NCBI GenBank assembly: GCA_024691265.1
Contig: JAILNT010000206.1
Span: 1 to 15,423 of the forward strand
DNA from: Treponema sp.
GTDB lineage: Bacteria > Spirochaetota > Spirochaetia > Treponematales > Treponemataceae
Length of the DNA: 15,423 nucleotides
Reading direction: 5' to 3'
Part shown: positions 1 to 8,667 of the stretch, piece after piece
Layout: every line of letters begins with the position of its first letter
Position numbering within the stretch: the stretch's first letter is position 1
Notes under the pieces: generated by a model
The model's database searches: none
Seen by the model: only the letters and a program-made list of their open reading frames with translations
What the model was told of the DNA's origin: nothing
Made by a program: the position numbers and the translations under genes

Positions 1-950
1 TAATGACAACTCCAGTCAATATTATTCTTCACCCAAGAGAAAATGCTTTTAATATTTTTATAACTTATTTTTTTATTGGTTCTATTCTTAATGCTGCGGT
101 TTGTTTCAGTGTTTACAATCTTCTTATCAAAAAAATTCAGAGAACAGAAAAGAGTATAAGTACAAATCTTCTTATAGAAACAGAGACCTTAGCCTCTGCA
201 ACAAAAGAAAGTGCAAAAACCAGTATGGATCAAAGTTCAGCAGTAAAAGAAATTGTTGCAACAATGCATGATTCTTCTGAACTGGCATCAAATATTGGTG
301 ATAAAGTAAGACAGGTAAACAGTCTCGCAGAAAAATCCCGTGATGCCGTTCTTTCAGGAAATGAAGCACTTCAAAATAACGTCAGGGAACTTCTTGATAT
401 TAGAAATACAAACATGCTCACTATTGAGGGAATAAAAGAACTTAATAAAAAAATCAATGGTATTTGGGACATAATATCCATCATCAATAATGTTGCAGAC
501 CAGACCAAAATCATTGCCTTTAATGCAGAGCTTGAAGCCTCAAGTTCAGGAGAAGCCGGAAAAAATTTCCACATAGTTGCTACAGAAATCCGCCGACTAT
601 CAGACAATATAATAGACAGTATTAAAGAAATAAAAACTATAATTGAAGAAATACAAAAGGCAGCCGATACTCTGATTTTCGATAGTGAAAAAGGCACTCA
701 ACAAATTGATGCAGGTTGTAACAGTGCACATTCCCTAGAAACAGGATTTGAAAGCATTATGAACTCTTCAAAAGCAACTGCAGACAGTTCAAGAGAAATT
801 CTTGAATATGTAGGTCAACTAACAAGTTCAAGCGAGCAAATTTTTATCACTTTACAGCAAATTGCCCATGGAATAGAAAATTTCTCAAAAAATACAGCAA
901 ACATTTCTTCCGCATCAGAAAATGTTAAAGAGATTGCAAGCCTTTTGTAA
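1..950 (+). CDS. Methyl-accepting chemotaxis protein, C-terminal part (partial at 5' end)
   Basis: Chemoreceptor signalling domain that would pass attractant or repellent signals to the CheA/CheW kinase array at the cytoplasmic membrane. Counting from the first visible ATG (position 3), residues 16-42 form a hydrophobic membrane segment, followed by a basic IKKIQR stretch and then about 270 residues of heptad-patterned coiled coil. The conserved hairpin tip is at residues 164-188, with ADQTKIIAFNAELEA followed by GEAGKNF, the form usual in treponemal receptors. The frame has no stop back to the window edge and no Shine-Dalgarno is visible, so the true start and any sensor domain probably lie outside. 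No HAMP domain is obvious between membrane segment and coiled coil, and the C-terminus (ASLL) has no CheR/CheB-docking pentapeptide. Stop TAA at 948-950. The family is secure; the ligand is unknown. Confidence 0.9.
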   Translation, partial: MTTPVNIILHPRENAFNIFITYFFIGSILNAAVCFSVYNLLIKKIQRTEKSISTNLLIETETLASATKESAKTSMDQSSAVKEIVATMHDSSELASNIGDKVRQVNSLAEKSRDAVLSGNEALQNNVRELLDIRNTNMLTIEGIKELNKKINGIWDIISIINNVADQTKIIAFNAELEASSSGEAGKNFHIVATEIRRLSDNIIDSIKEIKTIIEEIQKAADTLIFDSEKGTQQIDAGCNSAHSLETGFESIMNSSKATADSSREILEYVGQLTSSSEQIFITLQQIAHGIENFSKNTANISSASENVKEIASLL

Positions 951-972
951 GAGCTTTTATTTCTATATAAAA

Positions 973-1017
973 ATGCCAATTCTTTATAGACTTTTATAAG
1001 ACAAAAAGAATTGGCAT
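973..1017. terminator. Bidirectional intrinsic terminator between convergent genes
   Basis: A perfect 13-bp inverted repeat, ATGCCAATTCTTT (973-985) with AAAGAATTGGCAT (1005-1017), encloses a 19-nt loop. Read on the minus strand it is followed by TTTTTATATAG, a usable U-tract for the gene ending at 1025. The plus-strand side has only a mixed AT tail, so termination of the chemoreceptor transcript may be weaker. Confidence 0.8.
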
Positions 1018-1024
1018 ATAATTA

Positions 1025-3370
1025 TTAACTATATAATTCTGCGTAATTTTCCATGATTTCTGCAAGCTCATTTGAAGAATCTGAAAGTAATGAAGCTGCA
1101 TAATACAAAGCTATAGCAGATTCAGTTGTAAGGCGTCCCATAGGAACAGCACCTTCTCTCCATACACTTGCACTTGTAACATAGTTAGAAAAATTTATTT
1201 TACTTTCCTGCTGCGATGTACAATATATATGGCAACCTTTTCTTCTACCTTTTAGTAATATATTCTTCAATGTGTAATCTCCATGACGCATATTACCAGT
1301 ACCAGAAGCATAAAGTTCAAGGAAGAAAGTATCTAAATTTTCATCAATAAGCTGCTCATATCTATCAGATTTAAAGCCAGGATAAGTTCTAAATACAAGC
1401 ATTTTATTTGCACTATCTTCAATCAGACGGCTCATTACAGAACTGTCTGGCTCGGTAATAGTTGCAAATTGAAGTGCCAAAGGTCCGCTTTCTGTAAATA
1501 CAGCTTCTTTTAAATTCCAGTTTCTAAATCCGTCTTCTGTAGGCTTTTCAAATTTTAGATTTAAAGGAGAAAGGACTTTGCCATTATAAACAACATAAAC
1601 TCCATTTCTCTTTTCTTTTGCAACTTTTATAGCCATTTGTAGATTTTTCTTAGCTTCTTCAGGAGAATCCTCTGGAATACTATTACTTGCTGTAAGTACA
1701 ACAGGTACAGACATATCGCTAAAAAGCCAATAAAGTAAAGCAGCCGTATATGGTAAAGTATCTGTTCCATGTACTACAACAATACCGTTTGCACTTCCTG
1801 CTGATATTCTATTGCTGATTTCAGAAATTAAGACCGCAAAATCCTGTGGCTCCATTTCTTCGCTCAAAAGGGAACGAACCGTAGCAATTTGTACAGGTAT
1901 TTCAGGAGCGGCAGAATGACAAAGTTCTTTAAGTATTTGTTCATTACCGCTTTCAATTGACCCATCTTTTCTTCTATGTGCTGTCATAGCACCACCCATA
2001 CCAAGAACATAAACAATGCTTATCTGAAGTTCTTGTTTTATAAGGGCTTTTACAGTAAGAGGTACGGCTCTGCCACCAGTTTCTTTCATTACTATGCCTG
2101 TAAGATATTCAAGAGGTGCCATGTCTCCCATTTGTAATCTACGGCAACTGGAACGATTTTCAGAAAGAACCATATGAACATAAGGCATTATTTTCTTAGG
2201 GTCAGAGATTTGCATTTTATTGGAACTGCTTAATATCTCATCAACAGTCATTCCTGTTTCACCCATTTTTTGAATAAGGTCTTTTGCAATTCCACTATGA
2301 ATTTTCTGAGAAGCAAGATATTTTATTACTTCTGCAAAATTTTCAGGTGTAAATAAACTTTCAGAAATAGCTATGCCTTTGAAATTCAAGAATCGCATAA
2401 CCTCACTTGCAATCCAATGAGCAGCCATAAGAGGTTCTGCCCCGCAAGCTACAGCTTTTTCATAAAAATCAGCCCTGTCTTTATCATCACAAATAAACTC
2501 TGAACGGAGACGGGAAAGTCCATATTGCTTTCTAAACCTTAAGCGGCGGTCTTTAGGTAATTCCATTACAGGTATATTCAGATTGTCTATCAAAAATGCT
2601 ACAGGTATTTCTGTATGTGGCTCATAATCTTCAAAACGGCGATTTTCATGCTTTCTTGCCTGCCAGCTTTCAGTTACATTTTGTTCTGCATTCCAAAGAC
2701 GGCTTTCATCAGCAACAATTCCACCTGATGATAAAATATTCTCCTGCCGGCTTGTTTCCATATTTATAGCCTTTCTTACAAAGTTAAATGAATTGAGATT
2801 TCTTAATTTTACATAATAAGCTGGTAAAGAAGGATAATCTGCCAAGGCTACATAAGCATTACTTCTAATTCCATCATCTTTCATTCCAGGAACCATAAGA
2901 TGTAAATACTGCATAAGGCGTTTTAATTCATCAAGAAAAAGTTCTGCTTCTTCACCCAATTCAAAAGAAGCTGCCGTTTTTAATCTAAGGCTAGGACAAC
3001 CTGCATAAGTGAAATCCATATGTGTTTGCCCTGAAGAATGTGTAAGTCTACCACAATCTTCTTCTATTCTCATTTCTTCTATATTTATTTTCTTTGCTTT
3101 CTGATGGAACATAATATCAAGACTTCCTCCCTTTGCAATAGAGAGAGAATAGCCTGTTATTTTTTTATCCTCAGGTATTTTTGGCAATGTTCCCGTAAGA
3201 CGCTCAAGCGTACTTTTTTCGTTTATGCTGCATTCCAATGCCTTTGCCAGTGCACCTATTTTTTTTAGAACCTCTGTTTTTACCGTATACCCATCTCCTT
3301 CGGGTATGAAAACGCCAGGAACGGAATCAAGTAATATTCTTGTCTCAAGATAGATAAACGATTGATACAT
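1025..3370 (-). CDS. GatB-like / asparaginase-like fusion protein
   Basis: A 781-residue two-part protein. Residues 1-449 follow GatB, the tRNA-binding subunit of Glu-tRNA(Gln)/Asp-tRNA(Asn) amidotransferase: RIEEDCGRLTH at 101-111, KLRNLNS at 188-194, SRQENILSSGG at 207-217, LPKDRRLRFRKQYGLS at 271-286, and a YqeY-type tail to about 449 (MKETGGRAVP). Residues 451-781 follow an L-asparaginase/GatD fold: GMGGAM at 457-462, VVHGTDTLPYT at 532-542, TYPG at 662-665. It lacks the GAD insertion of archaeal GatE and the N-terminal domain of GatD, so it looks like a separate bacterial fusion. The GatB zinc-cysteine segment is missing. GLEIH reads YLETR, the Glu of the PLLEIV motif reads Arg129, and the catalytic asparaginase Thr (GGT) reads Ala461. 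Start ATG at 3370 is chosen because GGAG lies 6 nt upstream; an upstream in-frame ATG at 3439 would add an implausible Cys/Phe-rich tail. Activity is uncertain and it may be a pseudoenzyme. Confidence 0.8.
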   Translation of the reverse strand: MYQSFIYLETRILLDSVPGVFIPEGDGYTVKTEVLKKIGALAKALECSINEKSTLERLTGTLPKIPEDKKITGYSLSIAKGGSLDIMFHQKAKKINIEEMRIEEDCGRLTHSSGQTHMDFTYAGCPSLRLKTAASFELGEEAELFLDELKRLMQYLHLMVPGMKDDGIRSNAYVALADYPSLPAYYVKLRNLNSFNFVRKAINMETSRQENILSSGGIVADESRLWNAEQNVTESWQARKHENRRFEDYEPHTEIPVAFLIDNLNIPVMELPKDRRLRFRKQYGLSRLRSEFICDDKDRADFYEKAVACGAEPLMAAHWIASEVMRFLNFKGIAISESLFTPENFAEVIKYLASQKIHSGIAKDLIQKMGETGMTVDEILSSSNKMQISDPKKIMPYVHMVLSENRSSCRRLQMGDMAPLEYLTGIVMKETGGRAVPLTVKALIKQELQISIVYVLGMGGAMTAHRRKDGSIESGNEQILKELCHSAAPEIPVQIATVRSLLSEEMEPQDFAVLISEISNRISAGSANGIVVVHGTDTLPYTAALLYWLFSDMSVPVVLTASNSIPEDSPEEAKKNLQMAIKVAKEKRNGVYVVYNGKVLSPLNLKFEKPTEDGFRNWNLKEAVFTESGPLALQFATITEPDSSVMSRLIEDSANKMLVFRTYPGFKSDRYEQLIDENLDTFFLELYASGTGNMRHGDYTLKNILLKGRRKGCHIYCTSQQESKINFSNYVTSASVWREGAVPMGRLTTESAIALYYAASLLSDSSNELAEIMENYAELYS

Positions 3371-3440
3371 AAACGACTCCATGTATAAAGAATTACAAAA
3401 AATGAAACAAAATTCCTTAAAAGTATACCGTTTTAACAAA

Positions 3441-3454
3441 AATTATGATATACT
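3441..3454 (+). promoter_or_regulatory. Possible extended -10 promoter for the polyphosphate cluster
   Basis: TGATATACT (3446-3454) matches an extended -10 element (TGn plus TATACT, one mismatch to TATAAT). No good -35 lies at the usual distance. Transcription would start near 3461 and give a leader of about 36 nt. It sits in the 126-bp divergent gap between the GatB-asparaginase gene and the glycosidase gene, so expression of the two could be coupled. Confidence 0.35.
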
Positions 3455-3496
3455 TCTACCTTACGGATTTTATACAGCATTGACAGGAGTTCCTTT

Positions 3497-4948
3497 GTGA
3501 ATAAAAAAGACTTTCCCAAAATCCATTTCTATGATCAGGATTTTGTTGACATCTATGACAAATCCTGGTCTTGGATTGTTGATTATTGGTTAGACCCATT
3601 GACAGGGGAAGCGTCTTCCGATGGTTATTTTATTTATCCAGAACATGACAAAGACCATCTAGAAAACTGCAGACTTGTATTAGACCAGTTTGAGGCTATT
3701 TTCTCCTCATTTTTTCTTGTCTATTCAAACAGAAACTTTCCAGCAAATCAGAATCTGGACTACTTCTACAAAAAGCAGGAAGAGAACGGCGCTATAAGAT
3801 GGAAGTATGACACCAAAACAGGAAATGCAATTCTAGACGATTCAAATCCAGAAGGTGTAGGTATGCCTTTATTTGCATGGGCAGAGTTTAACCTCTACCA
3901 CAAATCTGCAAATAAAAGACGTATAAAAGAAGTTATGCCTATACTCCAAAAATATATGGAGTGGCTGGATAATACTTTTAAGCAGGAAAATGGTTTATAT
4001 GCCGTTCCTATAGCTGCAACAACAATGTATAACTCACCTAGAAAAGATGCCTGTTATCTTGTTGATTTTAATGCGGCAGTTGCAATAAATGCAGCTCATA
4101 TGAGTGCATTGGGAGATATTTTAAACGATAAAGATTTAAGCTTCCAATACAAAAGAATGTATTTCAGTCTTAAAACAAGAATTAATAGCATGATGTGGAA
4201 CAGTGAAACAGGTTTCTATCATGACCTTGATAAAGACGGAAACAGATTAAATCAAAAAACAATAGCCGGCTTCTGGCCTCTTCTCGCAGAAATTCCAAAT
4301 GCAGATAAAGCTGACCAGCTTATTGCTCATCTTTCTAACCCTGCAACATTCGGAACTGACCACCCATTCCCAAGTTTAAGTGCAGACAGTGCAGAATTCA
4401 ATGAATTCGGAGATGAATTCAATGGTTCTGTTTATCCGGCATTCAACTTTGTAGTTATAAAAGGTCTTGAGAAGTATCAAAGATATGACCTTGCTCGTGA
4501 ATGTGCAATAAGGCATTTATACTACGTGCTTGAAGCTCTTTCTCCTGCTAATAGTAAGGAAAAGGGTTCTTTGTATGAAGCATACTTGCCATGTAAGGAA
4601 GGTCCGGCAACATCAAAAACAAATCCAAACTTCCCAAGAAAGAAGTATTTGCACACTGTTGCTCTCTCTACAATAACATTGATGATTGAAAATGTTATAG
4701 GACTTTCAATAAGTCTTCCAAGAAAGACTGTTGATTGGGTTATTCCTAATCTTGAAATAATGGGTATAGAAAATCTTTCCCTAAAACGTAACTTTATTAC
4801 AATTCTTTCTAACAAGAGTCAAAGAGGTTGGGAAATACAGATGGAAAGTGAAAAGCTTTATTATTTCACAATCAACATTCTTGACCAGAAGAAAAAGACA
4901 CTTCCTATTCCTTCAGGCAAGTGTTCTATGCTCATAGATAAGCTGTAG
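3497..4948 (+). CDS. Trehalase/GH63-like glycoside hydrolase (mannosylglycerate-hydrolase type)
   Basis: A 483-residue protein with the layout of (alpha/alpha)6-barrel glucosidases of the GH37/GH63 and mannosylglycerate-hydrolase group, which cleave small alpha-linked sugars. Matching landmarks are MPLFAWAEF (123-131), YLVDFNAAVAIN (187-198), MWNSETGFYHDLD (233-245), GSVYPAFNFVVIKGL (310-324), SLYEAYLP (358-365) and MIENVIGL (396-403). By family analogy Asp190 and Glu361 are candidates for general acid and base. There is no signal peptide, so it should act in the cytoplasm. It starts with GTG at 3497, 7 nt after AGGAG (3485-3489). The next gene begins 37 nt after its stop with no terminator between, so it is probably co-transcribed with ppx and ppk. 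The usual Trp before the GPVWP-like segment is replaced (NGSVYP). Substrate cannot be told; intracellular trehalose or a related storage or osmolyte sugar is an inference. Confidence 0.75.
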   Translation: MNKKDFPKIHFYDQDFVDIYDKSWSWIVDYWLDPLTGEASSDGYFIYPEHDKDHLENCRLVLDQFEAIFSSFFLVYSNRNFPANQNLDYFYKKQEENGAIRWKYDTKTGNAILDDSNPEGVGMPLFAWAEFNLYHKSANKRRIKEVMPILQKYMEWLDNTFKQENGLYAVPIAATTMYNSPRKDACYLVDFNAAVAINAAHMSALGDILNDKDLSFQYKRMYFSLKTRINSMMWNSETGFYHDLDKDGNRLNQKTIAGFWPLLAEIPNADKADQLIAHLSNPATFGTDHPFPSLSADSAEFNEFGDEFNGSVYPAFNFVVIKGLEKYQRYDLARECAIRHLYYVLEALSPANSKEKGSLYEAYLPCKEGPATSKTNPNFPRKKYLHTVALSTITLMIENVIGLSISLPRKTVDWVIPNLEIMGIENLSLKRNFITILSNKSQRGWEIQMESEKLYYFTINILDQKKKTLPIPSGKCSMLIDKL

Positions 4949-4985
4949 GGACCAGCTGCAGATGATACTGCGATAGAGAAATAGC

Positions 4986-6518
4986 ATGACAAAACCTGTA
5001 GCCGTTATAGAAATAGGATCAACCGGAGTAAGGCTTCTTGTTGCTCAGTCTACCAACGGCCACAAGAATGAAATACTAGATAAATCTGAATGGCCGGTAT
5101 CATTAGGACGTGATGTATTTACGACAGGCACAATAAGTAGAAACACTCTTCTTTTGTGCCTGCAAATACTCAAGCGTTTTGTAGAACAGTTAAAAGGTCA
5201 CGGCATAAAAGCTGAAGAAACAACTGTAATAGCAACAAGTGCAATAAGAGAAGCTTCTAACAGAGACCCCGTTGTAGATAGAATAAAAGTCACAACGGGT
5301 TTTACAGTTCAAGTCATAGACGGTATTGAAGAAAATCGACTTATGTATCTTGCTGTAATGGATAGTCTCAAATATGAAAATATAAATGTTCAGCAACATA
5401 ACAGCATAATAATAGAAGTAGGCGGTGGTTCTACAGAAATAATGCTTATAGAAAAAGGCAGAGTTGCCGGAGCACACAGTATGAGGTTAGGTACTGTTAT
5501 TATAGAACAGCAGCTAAATACTATGCTTGGAGCTACTGATGATGCTAAGCATTATATAAATGAGTTTATAAGCAATACAAAAGATACTCTTAACTATGAA
5601 CTCAATCTAGGAAATATCCAGCAGTTTATAGCAGTAGGTGCAGAAGCAAATCTTGCAGCCCGTGTTATAGACAGAAATAAAAATACCAGTTGCCATTTTA
5701 TTGATAGAGAAAGTTTTGAATCCTTTATAGAAGAAGTTCAAAAATTTCCTTCTATTGAAGAAAGTATGGCTCATTTTCAAATCTCTCATAGTGAAGCACA
5801 AGGACTATTATTAAGCCTTGTTATCTATCAACAATTCATGAAACTTACAAATGTTTCAATGATTATTGTACCTGAAACAAGTATAAGGGAAGGTCTTATA
5901 ATAAGACAGACTGCTTTTGATGCCAGAGAAATAAAGGCTGAATTTGATGAACAGATAATAGCATCAGCAAGGAACCTGCTTAGGAAATACAGAGGTGATG
6001 AAAAGCATGCTGATTTTGTAAGAATGATATGCTTAAAAATATTCGATACATTGCATGCTGAATTGGGAATTGAACAGGACGCTAGAAGTATTTTGGAAGT
6101 AAGTGCAATGCTTCATGATATAGGAATGTTCATAAGAGCCAGTGACCATGAAATACACAGTAAATATATAATATCTCATTCTGAAATATTTGGGCTTAAT
6201 AAAGATGAAATAACGGTTATTTCCCAAATAGCAAGTTATCATAGAGGTTCTTTACACCCTCAAGAAGATTCTCAATATAAATCATTACCAAGAAGCGACA
6301 GACTTATGATATTAAAGCTTGCTTCGATATTAAGAGTTGCAGATGCATTGGATAGAAGTCATCAACAAAGAATAAAAGATTTTACTCTTTCATTATCATC
6401 AGACAGTTTGACTATAAGAGTAAAAGGAAATCCTTATATAATATTAGAGAAGATGGCAATTACAGATAAGGGAGACTTGTTCGAATCTGTATTTGGTTAC
6501 AAAATAGTACTTGTATAA
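4986..6518 (+). CDS. ppx: Ppx/GppA-family exopolyphosphatase with C-terminal HD domain
   Basis: A 510-residue protein, the length of full two-domain Ppx/GppA enzymes. These remove terminal phosphates from polyphosphate or hydrolyse pppGpp. The N-terminal ASKHA fold shows the first phosphate motif IEIGSTGVRL (8-17), ATSAIREA (83-90), the catalytic-Glu region DGIEENRL (112-119) and the second phosphate motif EVGGGSTEI (144-152). The C-terminal half carries an HD-type helical domain with MLHDIGMF (375-382) and SYHRG (417-421). Both normally aspartate positions of the phosphate motifs are glutamate (E9 and E144), a conservative but coordinated change. It lies 37 nt after the glycosidase gene and 19 nt before the chosen ppk start. 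Pairing with Ppk1 favours polyphosphate over pppGpp as substrate, but the sequence alone does not settle it. Confidence 0.9.
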   Translation: MTKPVAVIEIGSTGVRLLVAQSTNGHKNEILDKSEWPVSLGRDVFTTGTISRNTLLLCLQILKRFVEQLKGHGIKAEETTVIATSAIREASNRDPVVDRIKVTTGFTVQVIDGIEENRLMYLAVMDSLKYENINVQQHNSIIIEVGGGSTEIMLIEKGRVAGAHSMRLGTVIIEQQLNTMLGATDDAKHYINEFISNTKDTLNYELNLGNIQQFIAVGAEANLAARVIDRNKNTSCHFIDRESFESFIEEVQKFPSIEESMAHFQISHSEAQGLLLSLVIYQQFMKLTNVSMIIVPETSIREGLIIRQTAFDAREIKAEFDEQIIASARNLLRKYRGDEKHADFVRMICLKIFDTLHAELGIEQDARSILEVSAMLHDIGMFIRASDHEIHSKYIISHSEIFGLNKDEITVISQIASYHRGSLHPQEDSQYKSLPRSDRLMILKLASILRVADALDRSHQQRIKDFTLSLSSDSLTIRVKGNPYIILEKMAITDKGDLFESVFGYKIVLV

Positions 6519-6537
6519 CAATAGAACAAAGAGATAT

Positions 6538-8664
6538 ATGAAAGAGATAACACCGCTTTTTTTTAACAGAGAGCTTTCCTGGATTGAATTTAATGCAAGA
6601 GTTCTTCATGAAGCTTTTAGAAAAGATTTACCTCTAATAGAAAGATTAAGATTTATTGCTATCGTATCCAGCAATTTTGATGAATTCTTTCAAGTAAGAG
6701 TTGCAGCTATAAAAAGACTTTACAGAGTTGCTCCACATCATAAAGATTCTTCAGGACTAACTCCAGAAGAATTATTGAAGCAGATATCTATAAGATGTCA
6801 TCAAATAATAAAATTGCAGCATAGTTGTCTTTCAAATGATGTGCTACCAGAACTTGCTAAAAAAGGATTGGAATATGTTCCTCCTGTTTCTTATACAGAA
6901 CAACAAAAAAGTTTTCTTGAAAAGCTATTCAAAAAAGATATTCTTCCTGTTCTTACCAGTATAAGGACTGATACAATTTTCCCTAATACAGAAAACATGA
7001 GGTTATATGCAGCTTTCTTATTAGAAAACATACCTGGTATTCATTACAACACTAGAGTTTTTGATGCACCATTAGATTCTCAGATTTTAGGTTTAGTTCC
7101 TATTCCTTCTAATATACAGAGAGTAATATGGCTGCCTTCAGCTTCTAATACAAAAGCTTTTACAGTGTTAGACGACCTTATAATGACTTTTGGAACGCAA
7201 ATGTTTCCAGGCTATTCTACAAAAGAAACTCTGATATTCAAGGTTGCAAGAGATGCTGATTTTTCTGTTAATGAAGAAGGCGATAATCTTACAAAAGAGA
7301 TGCAGGAAGTTTTGGTAAAACGCCGTTCATCGTTTGCTGTAAGATTGTTATGCAATGCAGCAAGTCCTGTAATAACAAAGATTCTCATTGAAAAACTTCA
7401 GCTTACAAATGATGATGTATATGAATTTCCGGGGCTTATAGATCCTTCTACTTTATTAAACGGTATAGAGAATACAAAAGAAGCAGAACCTTTAACATAT
7501 CCTAATTGGAGTAATTACAATCCTATATCATTACCAGATGATAAACCTTACTGGGATACATTAAGACAACATGATGTATTACTTCATGTTCCTTATGAAT
7601 CTTATGAACCTGTAATTAAGTTTTTGAATGATGCAGCTAATGATGATAATGTTCTTGCTATAAAAATGACTTTATACAGAACAGGTAGCCATAGTCCTGT
7701 GGTAAAAGCATTGGAAAAAGCTGCAAAAAAAGGAAAACAAGTAACTGTATTTGTTGAATTAAAAGCAAGGTTTGATGAAGGAAGAAATATAAGCTGGGCA
7801 GAAGAACTTGAAAGGGCTGGAGCCATAGTAATATATGGAATTGTTGGTTTAAAAGTTCATGCCAAAATGCTTCTTATAATAAGAAGGGAAAGTGATGGGC
7901 TTAGAAGATATGTTCATTTAAGTACAGGAAACTATAATCCTAAGACCGCAAAAACTTACAGTGATATTTCTATATTCACTTCAAATTCTGAAATTGCAAC
8001 TGATACAACTTTATTTTTTAATGCTATATCAGGTTATTCACAATTCCTTACATTAAAGCATTTATATATGGCTCCTATCAATCTGAAAGGAAAGATTCTT
8101 TCTATGATAGACAGGGAAATACACTGTTCAACACCTGACCAGCCAGGTCTTATAATTGCAAAAATGAATAGTCTTGGTCATGAGGGCGTAATAAAAGCTC
8201 TTTATGCAGCAAGCCAGGCAGGTGTACAGGTTCTTTTAAATGTAAGAGGTATTTGCATGCTTGTTCCAGGTGTAAAGGGAATGAGTGAAAATATAAAAGT
8301 TGTTTCTATTGTGGATAGATATCTTGAGCATAGTAGAATATTTTACTTCAAAAATGGAGGTGCAGAAGAACTGTATCTTAGTAGTGCCGACTGGATGCCT
8401 AGAAATCTTGAAAGACGAGTTGAAATGATGTTTCCGGTTGCAGATAAAAATCTTTTTAAGGTTGTAAAAGATACTTTGGATATTTATTTTAAGGATAATA
8501 GTCATAGTTATCTATTACAAAGCGATGGCACTTGGAAAGCATCAAAACCAGATAAAAAAGAAAGTATAGAAAGAGCACAGGAAGTTCTTCATAAGAAATA
8601 TAAAAAACAGGCTGATTTATATGAAAAACAGCCAAAAACAGAATTTATAGTAAGACGTAAATAA
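6538..8664 (+). CDS. ppk: Polyphosphate kinase 1
   Basis: A 708-residue Ppk1, which reversibly transfers the gamma-phosphate of ATP to polyphosphate, typically at the inner face of the membrane. The N domain begins FFNRELSWIEFNARVL (8-23) and continues with SSNFDEFFQVR (44-54). The catalytic core has MTLYRTG (377-383), VELKARFDEGRNISW (406-420) and KVHAKM (439-444), with His441 matching the autophosphorylated histidine. HLSTGNYN is at 460-467 and LEHSRIFYF at 596-604, with His598 matching the second catalytic histidine. All expected catalytic residues are present. Start ATG at 6538 was chosen because the family motif begins right after it and AAGAG precedes it. An in-frame TTG at 6511 would overlap ppx by 8 nt but has no ribosome binding site. 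Last gene of the cluster, followed by a strong terminator. Confidence 0.96.
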   Translation: MKEITPLFFNRELSWIEFNARVLHEAFRKDLPLIERLRFIAIVSSNFDEFFQVRVAAIKRLYRVAPHHKDSSGLTPEELLKQISIRCHQIIKLQHSCLSNDVLPELAKKGLEYVPPVSYTEQQKSFLEKLFKKDILPVLTSIRTDTIFPNTENMRLYAAFLLENIPGIHYNTRVFDAPLDSQILGLVPIPSNIQRVIWLPSASNTKAFTVLDDLIMTFGTQMFPGYSTKETLIFKVARDADFSVNEEGDNLTKEMQEVLVKRRSSFAVRLLCNAASPVITKILIEKLQLTNDDVYEFPGLIDPSTLLNGIENTKEAEPLTYPNWSNYNPISLPDDKPYWDTLRQHDVLLHVPYESYEPVIKFLNDAANDDNVLAIKMTLYRTGSHSPVVKALEKAAKKGKQVTVFVELKARFDEGRNISWAEELERAGAIVIYGIVGLKVHAKMLLIIRRESDGLRRYVHLSTGNYNPKTAKTYSDISIFTSNSEIATDTTLFFNAISGYSQFLTLKHLYMAPINLKGKILSMIDREIHCSTPDQPGLIIAKMNSLGHEGVIKALYAASQAGVQVLLNVRGICMLVPGVKGMSENIKVVSIVDRYLEHSRIFYFKNGGAEELYLSSADWMPRNLERRVEMMFPVADKNLFKVVKDTLDIYFKDNSHSYLLQSDGTWKASKPDKKESIERAQEVLHKKYKKQADLYEKQPKTEFIVRRK

Positions 8665-8667
8665 AAA

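Noticed and set aside
172..697. Minus-strand open frames opposite the chemoreceptor gene
   Set aside because: They mirror a strongly coding plus-strand frame, have no ribosome binding sites, and show no recognisable protein features. The same holds for other antisense frames under ppx, ppk, the fusion gene and the lipoproteins.
1025..3370. Calling the fusion a genuine archaeal-type GatD/GatE enzyme
   Set aside because: The GatE-specific GAD insertion and GatD N-terminal domain are missing, and the catalytic Thr of the asparaginase half is Ala, so the gatD/gatE names would mislead.
3371..3439. 23-residue N-terminal extension of the GatB-asparaginase fusion starting at the ATG at 3439
   Set aside because: The extension is Phe/Cys-rich and unrelated to GatB. 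A GGAG with proper spacing lies right before the ATG at 3370, where the GatB-like sequence begins.
6511..6537. TTG start giving ppk an 8-nt overlap with ppx
   Set aside because: No ribosome binding site precedes it. The Ppk1 family sequence begins just after the ATG at 6538, which has AAGAG upstream.
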